Below are positions 46,085 to 57,255 of a stretch of DNA of 64,000 bases, piece by piece (the first letter of the stretch is position 1; each line of letters opens with the position of its first letter). The notes beneath the pieces are model-generated. The model ran no database searches. It had not been told where the DNA came from and saw only the letters and a list, made by a program, of their open reading frames with translations. A program made the translations under genes and the position numbers. This stretch comes from Amanita rubescens. Lineage: Eukaryota; Basidiomycota; Agaricomycetes; Agaricales; Amanitaceae. The stretch spans positions 992,001-1,056,000 of the forward strand of contig WION01000004.1 in the NCBI GenBank assembly GCA_015039365.1, read 5' to 3'.

Positions 46085-49000
46085 TTATCGACGTTCAAGG
46101 ATTGGCGTCGTTTCTCCGATGCTAAGTCTACCCCGTCCCTTGGTCGATGACTTTCTAGTTAATGGCGTAAAGTTCGTGTCGACGCTCAAGTCCTCACTGC
46201 CATCAGGCTGGCGTGATTGCAAGTCGTGGGGCTCGCCGTCTTCTTCGTAACCACTGGTGTTTCCCCGTTCCGCAGTCCGTCTGGCGCCATCCAAACGTTG
46301 TAATGACTTCAAACCCACTTCCCGTAGCTTTCGACAACTTAATTGCCATGATAGTGGACGATCAATGCTTGCTCGACTTAAATTCCTTGAATCTGCAAAA
46401 TGTGGTGACTGAGTTTCTTCCTCGGGAAGGGACGTTTTCCCTGGTCGAGCCGCAAGCATGCGAGGGTTGGAGGGGAATAGCAATGGGATCATATATCTAG
46501 AATTGAAGAATTCACCCAGTAATGGTGGTGGCTTAAGAGGCTCCCAGGTGTGTCCATTTTGTGGCTTCTCGAACAGAACGTCAATGCTTTGAGCCGCATT
46601 CGACGGTTCCGATGAAGCAGAAGAAACTGTGGACGAGTTGACCGATGTCGTGTCGTTCATTGAAGCAATGCTGTCTCGATCACGGTCATGTATCTGCTTC
46701 GATATTGATTATGTGTCAGCGTGCAGGTAACAAGGAACGAACCTCTTTTTTGATCGCCTCGACGCCCAGCTTTACGCGATGTCGTTCCCAGTCCTTCTGG
46801 ATCTGGGTAAGATACTGGATACATTCTTCGGTCATCCGCCCTTCATTGACCTCGTACTTGTATTCACGAACAGCACGGCGCATCTAGGGCAGGCTCAACA
46901 GAAGAACCGTGTATAATATCAGGGGCAATCGCGTACCTGTAGCGGGTTTATGTTCTTCATCCCTTGGATGGTTGCAACGAGATGTGCAAAGTCAGTTATA
47001 GATGATAAATTCTATGACAATGAGCTAGATTCTTCTTAAGGACAAACTAGGCATACGAACTTGAAGCCATGTCAATAGATCGCGGACGGGGGAAAAGTGA
47101 GATTGTACGCCCTGAGGAAGTCCCATTCGGTCGATCCAATCTTCAAGCATCGTCGCATTCAGACCGAGTTGTATTGCTCTTGACCTACGGCAATATTGAG
47201 CATTTGCTTCAGCGATCTAAGCGGGTACACACCGACAAAGGTACTTCTTTCGCCCAAGAATGCGATTAAAGAGTTCACCTGTGCAATTCATACAAGAAAT
47301 GACTGGAGTTGGATGATGCGAACTTACATGATGTCCAGTACATTACTTGTGACCATATTTGCACTATAATACTTGGATTTACCTGAGAGAGGATAAGGAG
47401 AGTATGCACAGCTGTGAGGAAAGCAGTGAGGTCACGAGGCGTAGGCGGTGGAGGTGAGTCAGGAAATAGTGATGACAAGGGGGCAGAGGCAGAAGAAGCC
47501 CGTTGATGCAAAGACTTCCTCAACGAAGAAAAGCTTTTAGAGGTGCTGGCAGGTATTGAAGTCGAGTTTGGTGTCGGCGAAAGGGGGCGAGCAGGACTAC
47601 TTGGAGGAGACGTCGACGTAGGCTGCTGCTGCGGTTTCTTTTTCCCGCCGAATGGGCGCAGAAAAGACCAGTCTGATTCAAATTGAACAGGAATCTATAT
47701 CCGATGTCGGCGGAGAGAATTCAAGGAGTGCCGCGTCAAATATTTGATCTATCCGCTTTTCGATGAAGCGAATGATGTGAACTAGAATATCGGTTGAGCG
47801 GCTATGCACCTGACCCTAGTTCTTTCCTTACCATATGCCGAGTTAACGAGATCTTCTAGAAGGTCAAATGTACCGATAATCTCACATGAATCACTAATGG
47901 CACGGTCGCATTGAACGAAGTGAAGCCATATCATGACGTTATGAAGCCAGAAAACGAGTGCTGTTATATTGTCTGGTTGCCGCTGACGGTCGATTGTTAG
48001 GTATGAGTATACGACGCTAAAACAGCCACTTACAAATAACGTTTCTTCGATTTCGTGGGTGGCACCATCAACAAGCTCCTCTAGCCATTCTTGGTCGCAA
48101 GTTAAACAAGCAAACCTTGTGAGCATATATAACGTGCTTGCAGGCGTTATATCGCGACAAGTAGGACGGTACTCGACAATTAAAGCGTCGAAAATCCGCG
48201 GTAGATGATGTGGCGAAAAGACTAGCATTGTTGTGTAATCGGGCGTAGGGTTCTAAAAAGAAACTTCAACAACGATTCCATACCCGAACGACTTGACTTA
48301 CGAATAGCTCACTGTTATCATCTTCATCGTCTTCAGAATCCGAAGAGTCTGAAGGTGCAAGGTCTGATTCGTATCCCCACCACCGCCGATCGACATCGAG
48401 AACCTGGCAAATGTTTTCGCGTATTGCTTTCCGCCTCCTCCTTCTCTTTATTCGAGCATCTTCCAAGCGACGTTTTTGCTCTACCCTACCACCGGTCCAT
48501 CCTTCAGCCTCTCATAGCTTCTTCGAGTAGAAGAGCAACGTCGTCACGCCCTGGTATGATCGAGTGCGCGGTTACAATGTCTAGCGGTGTCAAATTTCGT
48601 CGCGTTACTGAGAACGTCGGAACATCCATGCGTCATAAGGAAGGAAACTAGAGTTGGAGGCGCCAAGAGCGCTGCATGGTGCAGGGGAGTCCAACCAGCT
48701 GTAGATGCTTCAGTCATCAAGACAGAACGCTAATAGACATCGTTGCGTACCATTATCGGGACCCCTGTCAGCACCTTGAGCGACCAATAATCTAACACAT
48801 TCTTCTCGCTCGACGTCGCGATCGGACTCTGCCCCGAAACCATGAATGGCGAGACTAACAAGACCGATTCCATCCTCGTCGCGTGTACACAAGTCGACGA
48901 ATATCTGGGTACGAGAATCTGAGAGCAAAAACTGCAACAACGCGAGGTCAGCGAAAGCACAAGAACGTGACAGGCAGTGAGCCACGAGTTCGGCTTTTTG

Positions 49001-49150
49001 GACTGGGGCCAAGCCGGAATGAGATGATAGCAGCGACTCGATGTAAGTGGTTGTCGGGTACAGAGGGTGCAGGTCTGGCTCTGGGGAGAGGTCTAGTCCA
49101 GACAGGCGCGATGGGGCCATGGGGAAAGAGGAGTAGCTACTAATTGACAT
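46085..49150 (-). CDS. Ankyrin-repeat and dilute (DIL) domain protein (three apparent +1 shifts)
   Basis: About nine exons, about 870 aa. The N-terminal third has ankyrin repeats (ECVRLLVAQGADRGPDN; GWTPLHHAALLAPPTLVSFLMTHG; NLTPLDIVTAHSIIPGRDDVALLLEEA). Then comes a basic helix, an acidic tract (SDSSDSEDDEDDNSE) and a DIL domain as in class V myosin tails (TPASTLYMLTRFACLTCDQEWLEEL, LVFWLHNVMIWLHF, WSQVMYWTSCELFNRIL, LEDWIDRMGLP, EECIQYLTQIQKDWE). It probably binds a membrane or vesicle partner; the exact role is unknown. Three one-base excesses interrupt conserved reading: about 48620 (TGTTCCGACG), 48508 (AGAGGCTGAA, which makes an in-frame TGA) and 47690 (GATTCCTGTT). Each can be repaired by removing one base of a doublet. 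Confidence 0.82.
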
Positions 49151-49304
49151 TCAGCCCAAAACTGAAACATGGCGGTAAAGGCAGGCAGACCACAGTGACC
49201 GACGGTCGTCCGACGGTGATACTCAAAAGGCTTTCAGGGTTAGTCAGGTTCAAGTTTGCGTCAGGCATTGTGCTTCCAATCGGTTGCTTTCTCCATTTAT
49301 ACCA

Positions 49305-50113
49305 TCATGTCATCACCGTCCAAAAGACGTAGGCTCGAGACGGGACCCTCTTCCGGGGACGAGGACTCTTATGAAGAGGAACAAGCGCAGACTCCGAGCA
49401 TATCTCACTCGGATGCAGAATCCATGTCGGCGGGCGACGAGGACGAATCACCCGACACTGCTGACGAGATTGAAAATCTCAAGCAAAAAAAGTCTAAAAA
49501 GACAGCAAAGCGAAAATTGAGAGCGACCGGCAGTGCTACGTTTGGTGCTACTCTACAATCGCTCTTGAATACAGATGCCCCCTCTTCGTTGCCATTATCT
49601 CTGAAACCATCCATCGCAAGAAAGAGGAATGACGAAAAATTAGAGCAAAAGGCTAAGCGTGTGCTGCATGTAGAGCGGAGAGAGAAGGAAGATAAGAATA
49701 GAATCCGCGATGTCATCGGAGGGTGGGGAGGTGAAAGCGAGAGGGCGTTGCGCAAAGTTGCTCAGCGGGGAGGTGAGTTCCGTGCGACACAGTGGTGGTG
49801 CCCCCAGTAGTCTCACGCGCATTCAGTGGTGAAATTATTTAATGCAATACAGCAGGCGCAGGACCAATGCTATCGCAACTGCCGAGGAGAAGAAGGGAAT
49901 GAGAGGGTCAGGGAAGCCGAGGTTGCCGGCGCCTGATATAGAGAAAAAGAGTAGGCATAAAAAGAAGGATAATATCCTCGGAAGAGGACGAGAAAGTAAG
50001 CTCAATCGATTTTCGCTCGCAATTACTGATGGCCGTTGATAAAAGAAGAAGCAATTGACAAGGATCAATTCTTTGACTTGATTAAATCTGGTGGTGTTGT
50101 TTCCAAGGCGTAG
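49305..50113 (+). CDS. RRP15: Ribosome assembly protein RRP15 (one apparent +1 shift)
   Basis: Nucleolar factor for 60S subunit maturation. Seen: an acidic/Ser-rich N-terminus, then ATFGATLQSLLNTDAPSSLPLSLKPSIARKR, EKLEQKAKRVLHVERREKEDKNRIRDVIGGW, ERALRKVAQRGVVKLFNAIQQAQ, and the C-terminal EEAIDKDQFFDLIKSGGVVSKA. Two introns are visible, after RKVAQRG and after LGRGRE. Between QQAQ and TNAIATAEEKKG (49861) GCGCAGGACC has one base too many; one G of the GG removed restores the frame. It is head-to-head with the ankyrin-DIL gene, 154 bp apart. Confidence 0.85.
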
Positions 50114-50268
50114 TAGTTGTAGTTTGGCAGTTCGTATCCAGGCCCGTGAGGCCGCTGACGTAATCAGGACCTACCCTAAATCAAACGGTGCATGGAAATG
50201 CCATAAATTCGACGCCCGCTGTTTTGATTTTTTGATGGTTGGTGGCCACCATTTCAAAAGCCGTGGTC

Positions 50269-51270
50269 ATGGCTAACCTGTGTCGGCCAGCCTTCCAAAA
50301 CCGTCATCCGGAAAGAGGATTGGGAGCGACGGCTTCATGAGGTACACGTCACAAAAAAGTGAGTAACTAATTTCGGTTTTTAACGGGATGACACGATCAT
50401 TGGGAATCTCTCCTAACGGATACGTTCCTTGAGGAGCTAAAAAATTGCATGTATTATCTGATCTGCGATTTACGTGTCTATTTGGAAGTTGGCTGATGCT
50501 AATCATCCGATAAACTAGTGAATTGAACCGCCTTGTTATGGATTACCTTGTGATTGAGGGCTACAAATCTGCTGCGGAGGAGTTCAGCCGGGAAGCCAAG
50601 ATCATGCCACCGGTTGATTTTGATAGCATTGGAAGCCGGATGGACATCCGTGAAGCACTTCAGAGGGGAGATGTGGACGAGGCGATTGCTCGTGTGAATG
50701 ACCTTAATCCCGAGGTTTGTGGGTGAATTCAAGTCGGGCGGGTGGAAAGGATTAAAACACATCATGCACCACTCTCAGACTCGACGAGTCGATGATGAGA
50801 GATGCAACCAAAACTTCAGTCTTCAATATGATTCCAACCCGCCTTGACTGACAAGTATAAAGGAAGAGTACTAACTATACTGTATACAGATCCTGGACAC
50901 GAATGCGGGACTGTACTTTCACTTACAGCAACAAAAGTTGATTGAATACATACGGCAGGGACGAGTAGCAGAAGGGATACAATTTGCACAAGATGAACTA
51001 GCACCGCGTGGGGAGGAGAGCCCGGAGTTCCTAGCGGAGTTGGAGAGGACGATGGCACTGTTGGCGTTTGAATCGAGCGGGACTGCACCTGAGGCGATAG
51101 CTGAGTTGCTGTCACCTGGACAACGGATGAAAACAGCTGGAGAGGTTAACGGAGCGGTGCTAGACAGCTTGAGTCAAGGAAAAGAGGTGAAGTTAGTTGG
51201 GCTGTTGAAGTTATTGCGATGGGGAGAGAGACAGTTGGAAGACCTGGCAGAGTTTCCCAAGCTAGGATGA
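50269..51270 (+). CDS. GID8: GID complex subunit 8 (LisH-CTLH-CRA)
   Basis: Scaffold subunit of the GID/CTLH E3 ubiquitin ligase that degrades gluconeogenic enzymes. Seen: KEDWERRLHEVHVTKNELNRLVMDYLVIEGYKSAAEEFSREA (LisH), [47 protein letters not shown] (CTLH) and the CRA region AIAELLSPGQRMKTAGEVNGAVL, ending LAEFPKLG. Introns fall after HVTK and after LNPE. The N-terminus is unsure: the first ATG (50269) is one base out of frame with KTVIRKEDW, so either another +1 shift near 50292 or an unseen upstream exon applies. Confidence 0.85.
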
Positions 51271-51342
51271 GCCAAATAATAATGAGCGGAGTTTTCAAAT
51301 AAGCTTTGAATGTCCACCACATAACCGGCTCTTGTCCTCACC

Positions 51343-54300
51343 ATGCTCGACGACCTTCGCGGCCCGAGGCATCGTAGGCGTCTTTATATCGCCAACCCAG
51401 ATCCAGACGACGCCATCGACGACCGCGACGATGAACCACCTGCCGAACGTTACGGTTATTACCCTCACTACAACTGGACCAACCCCGTTTATGTACCCCA
51501 GCAGCACTCACCACCCACTCCTTCGCGCTACAACCCGCCACTCACCGCCGTCGTCACAAATAATATATCCCATCCACGTCCATCTCCTGACCATTCTCCT
51601 GCTCCAGACGATTCCCCGCCTGCCCTCCCACCGCTCCCACACGACCCATCAACCCCGGATCTCCCCCTCTCAGACCTCTCTACACCCCCTGCTGATCGTT
51701 CTACTTCAGATCCTACCCACTCCTGGTCAGCTAGGTCTTTTCGAACTCTCACTTCTCCCGCCCAGCAGCATACAAGGGGACCAAGGCCCGTCGATCCTCT
51801 CGCCAGGCGGCCCCGCGTGGTATGTCCTCTCTTCTCCGTCCCCGTTATATATCCTTATCCTTTCTTCAGTCCCCTACCGTTTCCGTCCCAGATACGAATA
51901 CCCCCACATCCGCCCATGCTACTTTAACGCCTGCCGCTGACAAATCAGACCTTAACAAGCTTTTGATCGTCGTAACCGCCGACTCGGAGCGATACGTTAC
52001 CGTCGATATTTCGGGTGCCAAAAATGCGGCCTTTATCCGTGAATGCATTTTTAGCAAGGTTCGTGTATTGCCTTTTGCCGTGTGCATCGTGTCCTCATCG
52101 CCTTTAGTTGAAAATATGTCAGGACGAGGAGCAACCTCAATTTTCCATCTACAAAACCGAAATCGGCGATTTTGCCATCGGCAAAGCTCTCACAGATGAT
52201 CAACTCTTTTCCCTTTGTCGGGATCGAGGCGACAACAAGGGTTCTCTGAAATTCCTGATATCCCACAAAAGCGCGGTTGTGCACGAAGAACCACATAGAC
52301 CCTATACCCCAGTCATTAGTTCCATCCCTCCTCCTGTCTTGCCAGGTCTTCCATCTTCTCCGCTGCGGGCCAAGCCGCGGTCTAGATCCAGGCATGGCAG
52401 TGCGTCTTCCTCAAGTGAGCCAATGACCGCAGAAGCTACAGGGTATGAGGCCGACCTTGACAATGCCGAGAAAGAAAAGGACAGTCTTAAGCGGCAGCCA
52501 CCGCTTCCCCCACCACCCATAATTCGAAAAGTTGGCAGTCCACCAATTCGTCCAAGTTCACCCTTGAAGATTAGCTCTTCACCCCAAGTCCCTCAGGCAC
52601 CCCAGCCTGATGTTCCGTTAGCGGATGCATATGGTCCTCCCAAGAATGTCTCTCCCAATTTACCCTCTCTCTCCCCTGTGCGACCAGCCTTCCCGATCTG
52701 CGAAGAAGGCACTATGCTGCCACCTATCTCTTCGTCGCTTCCTACTCGTCCTGGTCTGGACATTGGCGGTGAATCGACTTCCAAGTTGCCTCAACCGTGC
52801 TGGAAAGCCCGACCACCGCAACCGCAGCAACAACATCCTAAACTGAGATCCGAATCTCCGAGAGAAGATCTTCCCTTCCCTGTGAAGGAGCATCAAGTTC
52901 GAGCCGACGAGGTTAGACAAGAAGAGGATTGGACCCTGGTTTCTTCTCCAGCCGAAACGGAATCAAACACACCGACTCAAGAGTCTCGTATATCGCCAAC
53001 CACCGCCTAGACATCTGCGGCAACATGGTTCACCTGTGCGCTACGTACCACCCGGTCCTTATCCTACAAGACTAAAGGCTCCGAGACCGCCTGCTCCACC
53101 CTCGCGTCATGTGGTTCCTTCTAATTATCTTGTGGCTTGGAAAGGCGAAGAAGGGATCAGAAAGAATGGTCTATCGTCCACCTCTCCTACCACTCGACTC
53201 GGTAAGGGTGTGAAGAGCATGGAAAATATTCGGGCTGCAACCCAGCGGCGTAATCCGCTTCCCGTTAGTCGCCCTACCCATGGTCCTCATCGAGAAAACA
53301 GTTATTATAATGGCGTCGGGGCGGGTCTTCCAAAGTCCTATGAACCTTCTTCCCGTGCGATCAGGCCACTGCCTCTCCAGGGATCAATGCATAGTTCCTC
53401 TCTCGATTTGAATAGCAGACCATCTTATTCTTACAACACATCACTATCAAACAATGATTCACTAGCCCGCCCTCAGTCGAGTGGAGAAAATGCGACTCCT
53501 ACATCAACTAACCTTCGTCATCCGAATGACTTGCTGGACAACACTCGACCTCCCAGAAGTGTATCCCCTCATCATTCGCACCGTACTCTTCTCGGACAAC
53601 CCACTCGTCACCATCTCACAGACGCTCATAATGGAAATGAAACATTACGGACATCGCCGCCTCGTAGCCCCGCTAGTCCGCAAAGTCCGCAATACACTCC
53701 TCATACTAATGGTGTTGATACCGTCTTGTCGTCCAAGCACGGCGTCCTTGACGAGGATGAGCTCAGTGCAAAGTCTGCGAATGGTTCAGATGCAACAATG
53801 AGGCAGGAGGACCGGACGAAGATATCAGACTTGATTGGCAACAACTCGGAATCTACGCTGATCTTCTCTTCGAGAATGAATGAAGCCGACAAGGCCACGC
53901 CACCTAGTCCCTGCTCGACAACTTCTGCCACCACATTGGCGACAAGTCCTGGTTCACCTTATAGCGGTGGTGACAACGATTCAGACAGCGAACTTGGTAC
54001 AATGATTTGGAAAAAGCGGCCGGACGATGTTAAAAAGCGAGGACCTTGTTTAACAGTTCAAACCGATCAAGTTCCTGATGTGCCTGAAGAAATTAATACA
54101 AATAGGCCCAGCACAGAGGTTCTTGAGGATCAGGGGCTGCGCTTAAGCACGTTCAACATGAGCGACTCGGTTTGGGCACCGCGTCCTCCGGCGGAGGACG
54201 TTTACGACCGCCTGGAAGACTTCTTCCCCTTGCATGATTTGGACAAGCCTGTCATAGAGGCCGGTTCGGGTAGCACCTCTCCTACTGCTGCCGAATCGAT

Positions 54301-55652
54301 ACCTTCCAATGTCCAATCTCCGCATCCTCCCGAGTCTCCGGAGAAGAAAGGCGGTATCAGAGCGAGGAAATCGATTCGCTATGTCGCAGAGGATTTCAAA
54401 AAGCGCATTGATCGTAAAGCTTCGGCGTATGCGAATATGAAACGAAACACAAAGCTGTGGGGGAGCAAAATGGAAGAAGTAACCACAGTACAACCCAGAA
54501 GCAATTCAATTCCATCCGATTCATCGCCATCGAGTGCTCCCAGTAAGTCTTGTGCACAATTTCCATTGGTAAGGGTTTTGATGACAAGTTACAGCCTTCA
54601 AATGGGTTCGCGGTGAGCTCATAGGCAAAGGCACATATGGACGAGTGTATCTCGCCATGAATGCCAACACAGGTGAAATGATGGCGGTCAAGCAAGTCGA
54701 ACTGCCCCAAACTGCAAGTGATAGAAATGACTCGAGACAAACATCTGTGGTGCAGGCCTTGAAGCTGGAGAGTGAGACTTTGAAAGAACTGGACCATCCA
54801 CATATAGTGCAGTATCTGGGATTCGAAGAAACACCGGCCAATTTGAGCATGTGAGTGGTACACAGCAACAATAGCAAATTATATCTGATACGTTTCCAGC
54901 TTCCTTGAATACGTTCCAGGTGGCTCGGTAGGCACTTGCTTATTGAAACATGGTAGATTCGACGAGAACGTGACCAAGTCATTTACGTATCAAATTTTGG
55001 ATGGTCTGGACTACTTGCATTCAAAGGGGATTTTACACAGGGTAAGATTTTGAAACACTATGTGCCGTATACACAGCCTAACGTCGAAGGGCAGGATCTA
55101 AAAGCGGACAATATACTAGTGGAAATGTCAGGGATATGCAAGATATCTGATTTTGGAATTTCAAAACGGACAGATGATATCGGAGGAGGAGCATTCACGG
55201 CTATGCAGGGTACCGTGTTTTGGATGGCTCCGGAAGTCATAAACACACAAAAGAAAGGATATAATTTCAAAGTTGACATATGGAGTGTGGGCTGCGTAGT
55301 GCTGGAAATGTGGGCCGGAAAGCGCCCCTGGACGGGTGAGGAAATGGTTGCTGTGATGTTCAAGGTATGCTCTCTCCTATTTCGCGTGCTTCTCCCGTTG
55401 TGCTGATGTTTCCGTTAGTTGTATCAATCCAAACTACCTCCGCCCGTGCCAGAGGATGTGAAACTCTCTGAACAAGCTGACGACTTCAGAATGAGATGTT
55501 TTGCTATGTATGTTTCCGTTTCGTACTCTGACCCAAATGAGTGAGACTGACATGCATTCAGCAATCCAGAGGAACGGGCCACAGCAGCGGAGCTCATGGT
55601 TCACCCATACCTTAGGCTTCCTCCCGACTGGCACTTTATTTCATTCACATGA
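51343..55652 (+). CDS. BCK1: BCK1-type MAP kinase kinase kinase (one apparent +1 shift)
   Basis: MAPKKK of the cell-wall integrity pathway (inferred), about 1,330 aa. N-terminal Pro-rich region, then an RA/ubiquitin-like domain (LLIVVTADSERYVTVDISGAKNAAFIRECIFSK; FAIGKALTDDQLFSLCRDRGDNKGSLKFLIS), a long disordered region with DSDSELGTMIWKKRPDD and WAPRPPAEDVYDRLEDFFPLHDL, and a C-terminal kinase domain ([64 protein letters not shown]). The frame shifts by +1 between TPTQES and VRYVPPGPYPTR (about 52985-53005). The only GT-AG interval that would fit is 28 nt, too short to be credible. Kinase residues intact. Confidence 0.9.
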
Positions 55653-56065
55653 ACTGACGATTCTCGTTCTCATTCTGTATGTCACTCACAATCTGTTCAT
55701 ATTGTACACACATCAGGTCTATTTCACTTACTCGACAATCTGTTTCATTTCTGTTTTTACCACATACCTCGTGTTTTCATACCATTCGTTGAGTATAGCA
55801 ATAATGGTGATTTGTCTGTAGCCATCTTTACTATAATATCGTAATATCACACTGGCCGGTGATGACTCTCAGATCCGACGCAAGATGCGCCCAGGTCGTG
55901 CCTTGACGGGGTCTTGAAGCTTTTCAGCAGATGAGATCTCAGGCTAATACGAGAGATCTATGCCGATTAACCGAGCAGTGATGTCAGAAAGGTAGGGACA
56001 CATTCGTAATCGGATATCTACGAGGACTACTGTACATTCCAGGCCTTATGTACGGCGAGCCTGGC
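55653..56065. other. Convergent 3' region (BCK1 type / UPF0587)
   Basis: About 410 bp between two stop codons. It starts very T-rich (55670-55800), consistent with 3' UTR sequence. No further feature seen. Confidence 0.4.
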
Positions 56066-56865
56066 CTAGGCTCTACTCCATCTGCTTTCAACGTTGGATA
56101 TGTTCACAGGCAAAGCAGCCTGTCTCGTGTTAGACCACAGGCGCGCTACGGAGAGCTCTTTTTCGACTTGCCTTCTCGTCGTAGTCTGTCCATTCATCCT
56201 CTACTGAGAGATCTACCTCTGGAAAGGCTGTCCCGCTCGACCCTACACATTTCCAGATACCCTCGTCCACGATTAGCTACAAGGTAAGAAGAAGAAGAAA
56301 AAAGCCGTAGCAGATACCTTTGGATCAAATCCCGTAAACTCGAGTCCTCGGCATTCGATTATGAGAAGAGGTTCAAACTGGCCGTTTTCTGACGAGTATG
56401 TTTTCACGGGCGACGATAATTCGAATTTGGCCGAAGATTCGCGTTTACCTGCGTGTTAAATTAGCGGGTCCCTATCGTTTCTTGTTGGTGGTGGGTGGAA
56501 ACTGACACAATCCACACCGCCAAACGAAATGTGCTGTGGCGTGCTTGCCGCCCGATACTTCGTATTCTTCCTGGGCGAGAGATAAGTAAGATATGTGAAC
56601 GATATCAAATGACTCGATGTACTCGGCGATTCATAGAGATCCATTTTGGATGTTCTTCGTTGCAACTGGTGCATTTCACCTGAAGATGAAATGAGAATAT
56701 TAAAGGAAGTGGATTAGAAGAGTTGGACCTTGAAAAAGTATTCGAAATCGTCCGAGGAGGGTGTTAGGTCGGTGACGTTCTCGAGATCAGCTTTAATGGA
56801 TAGTTGGAGGCGCTGGCGGGGTTGAGAGGTTTGTTCGAGCGTTGAAATGTTGTACTTACCACCAT
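56066..56865 (-). CDS. UPF0587 (DUF866/CZIB-like) zinc-binding protein
   Basis: Small protein (about 165 aa) of the conserved UPF0587 family, a probable zinc-binding protein of poorly known function. The first coding exon is 6 nt (56860-56865, Met-Val) followed by RLQLSIKADLENVTDLTPSSDDFEYFFK, KCTSCNEEHPKWISMNRR, VSGGKHATAHFVWRCGLC, KRESSAKFELSSPVKTY, LLIIECRGLEFTGFDPKG, IWKCVG, FPEVDLSVEDEWTDYDEKA and SNVESRWSRA. CTSC and CGLC supply the four zinc ligands. The last intron (56120-56171) has a GC donor (AAG|GCAAGT). All joins keep the frame. Confidence 0.88.
56120..56171 (-). other. GC-AG intron in the UPF0587 gene
   Basis: 52-nt intron, donor AAG|GCAAGT, acceptor GAGACAG. The join gives YDEK|AALPVNIS, matching the family C-terminus; no GT donor is available at the boundary. 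Confidence 0.8.
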
Positions 56866-57057
56866 TGTGAAGATGTGGATGGATTGATCAAGAAGTACTC
56901 GGAGCTCGCCGATCTGGTGATCATGTAGTCGGAAACTTTCTCTCAGGTTCAGACCACACCTCGACGCGGAGTAGGCACCATATTCCGCCTGTTTACTAGT
57001 CTCCGTTGCTAACCTAATACACAGATGACAATCGATCTGTTAGTATAAGGTCTGCTT

Positions 57058-57142
57058 CGATTTGGGGACCCTTGGGTGGGTGGGTCCACTTTGTGGGGCC
57101 CGGCCGGAAGTCGAGCGTTTTTGGGGTGATCGGGATCACGTG
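57058..57142 (+). repeat. Left terminal inverted repeat
   Basis: Starts CGATTTGGGG, contains GGGTGGGTCCACTT at 57078-57091 and CGGCCGG, and ends with ATCACGTG at 57135-57142. Similarity may extend about 8 bases outward (GTCTGCTT versus GTCTCTTT). Confidence 0.75.
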
Positions 57143-57255
57143 CATGATGTCATTTTCCATTTTGGGCATGCTTCTATATTAAACATATGGACGTCGAACG
57201 CGTCGAATGCACGTCGAAAGAAATACATTGATTTATCCATCCTACTACTGCCAGA

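Noticed and set aside
47380..47402. A 19-nt intron in the ankyrin-DIL gene (GTAAATCC...TATAG)
   Set aside because: It is too short, and the reading VNPSIIVQIWSQVMYW across it fits the DIL domain.
52982..53010. 28-nt intron (GTCTCG...CCTAG) to repair the BCK1-type frame
   Set aside because: It is frame-compatible but far below the 45-105 nt of other introns here and lacks room for a branch point.
57050..57060. Target-site duplication flanking the TIR element
   Set aside because: I compared flanks at several possible end positions and found no convincing direct repeat, so none is claimed.
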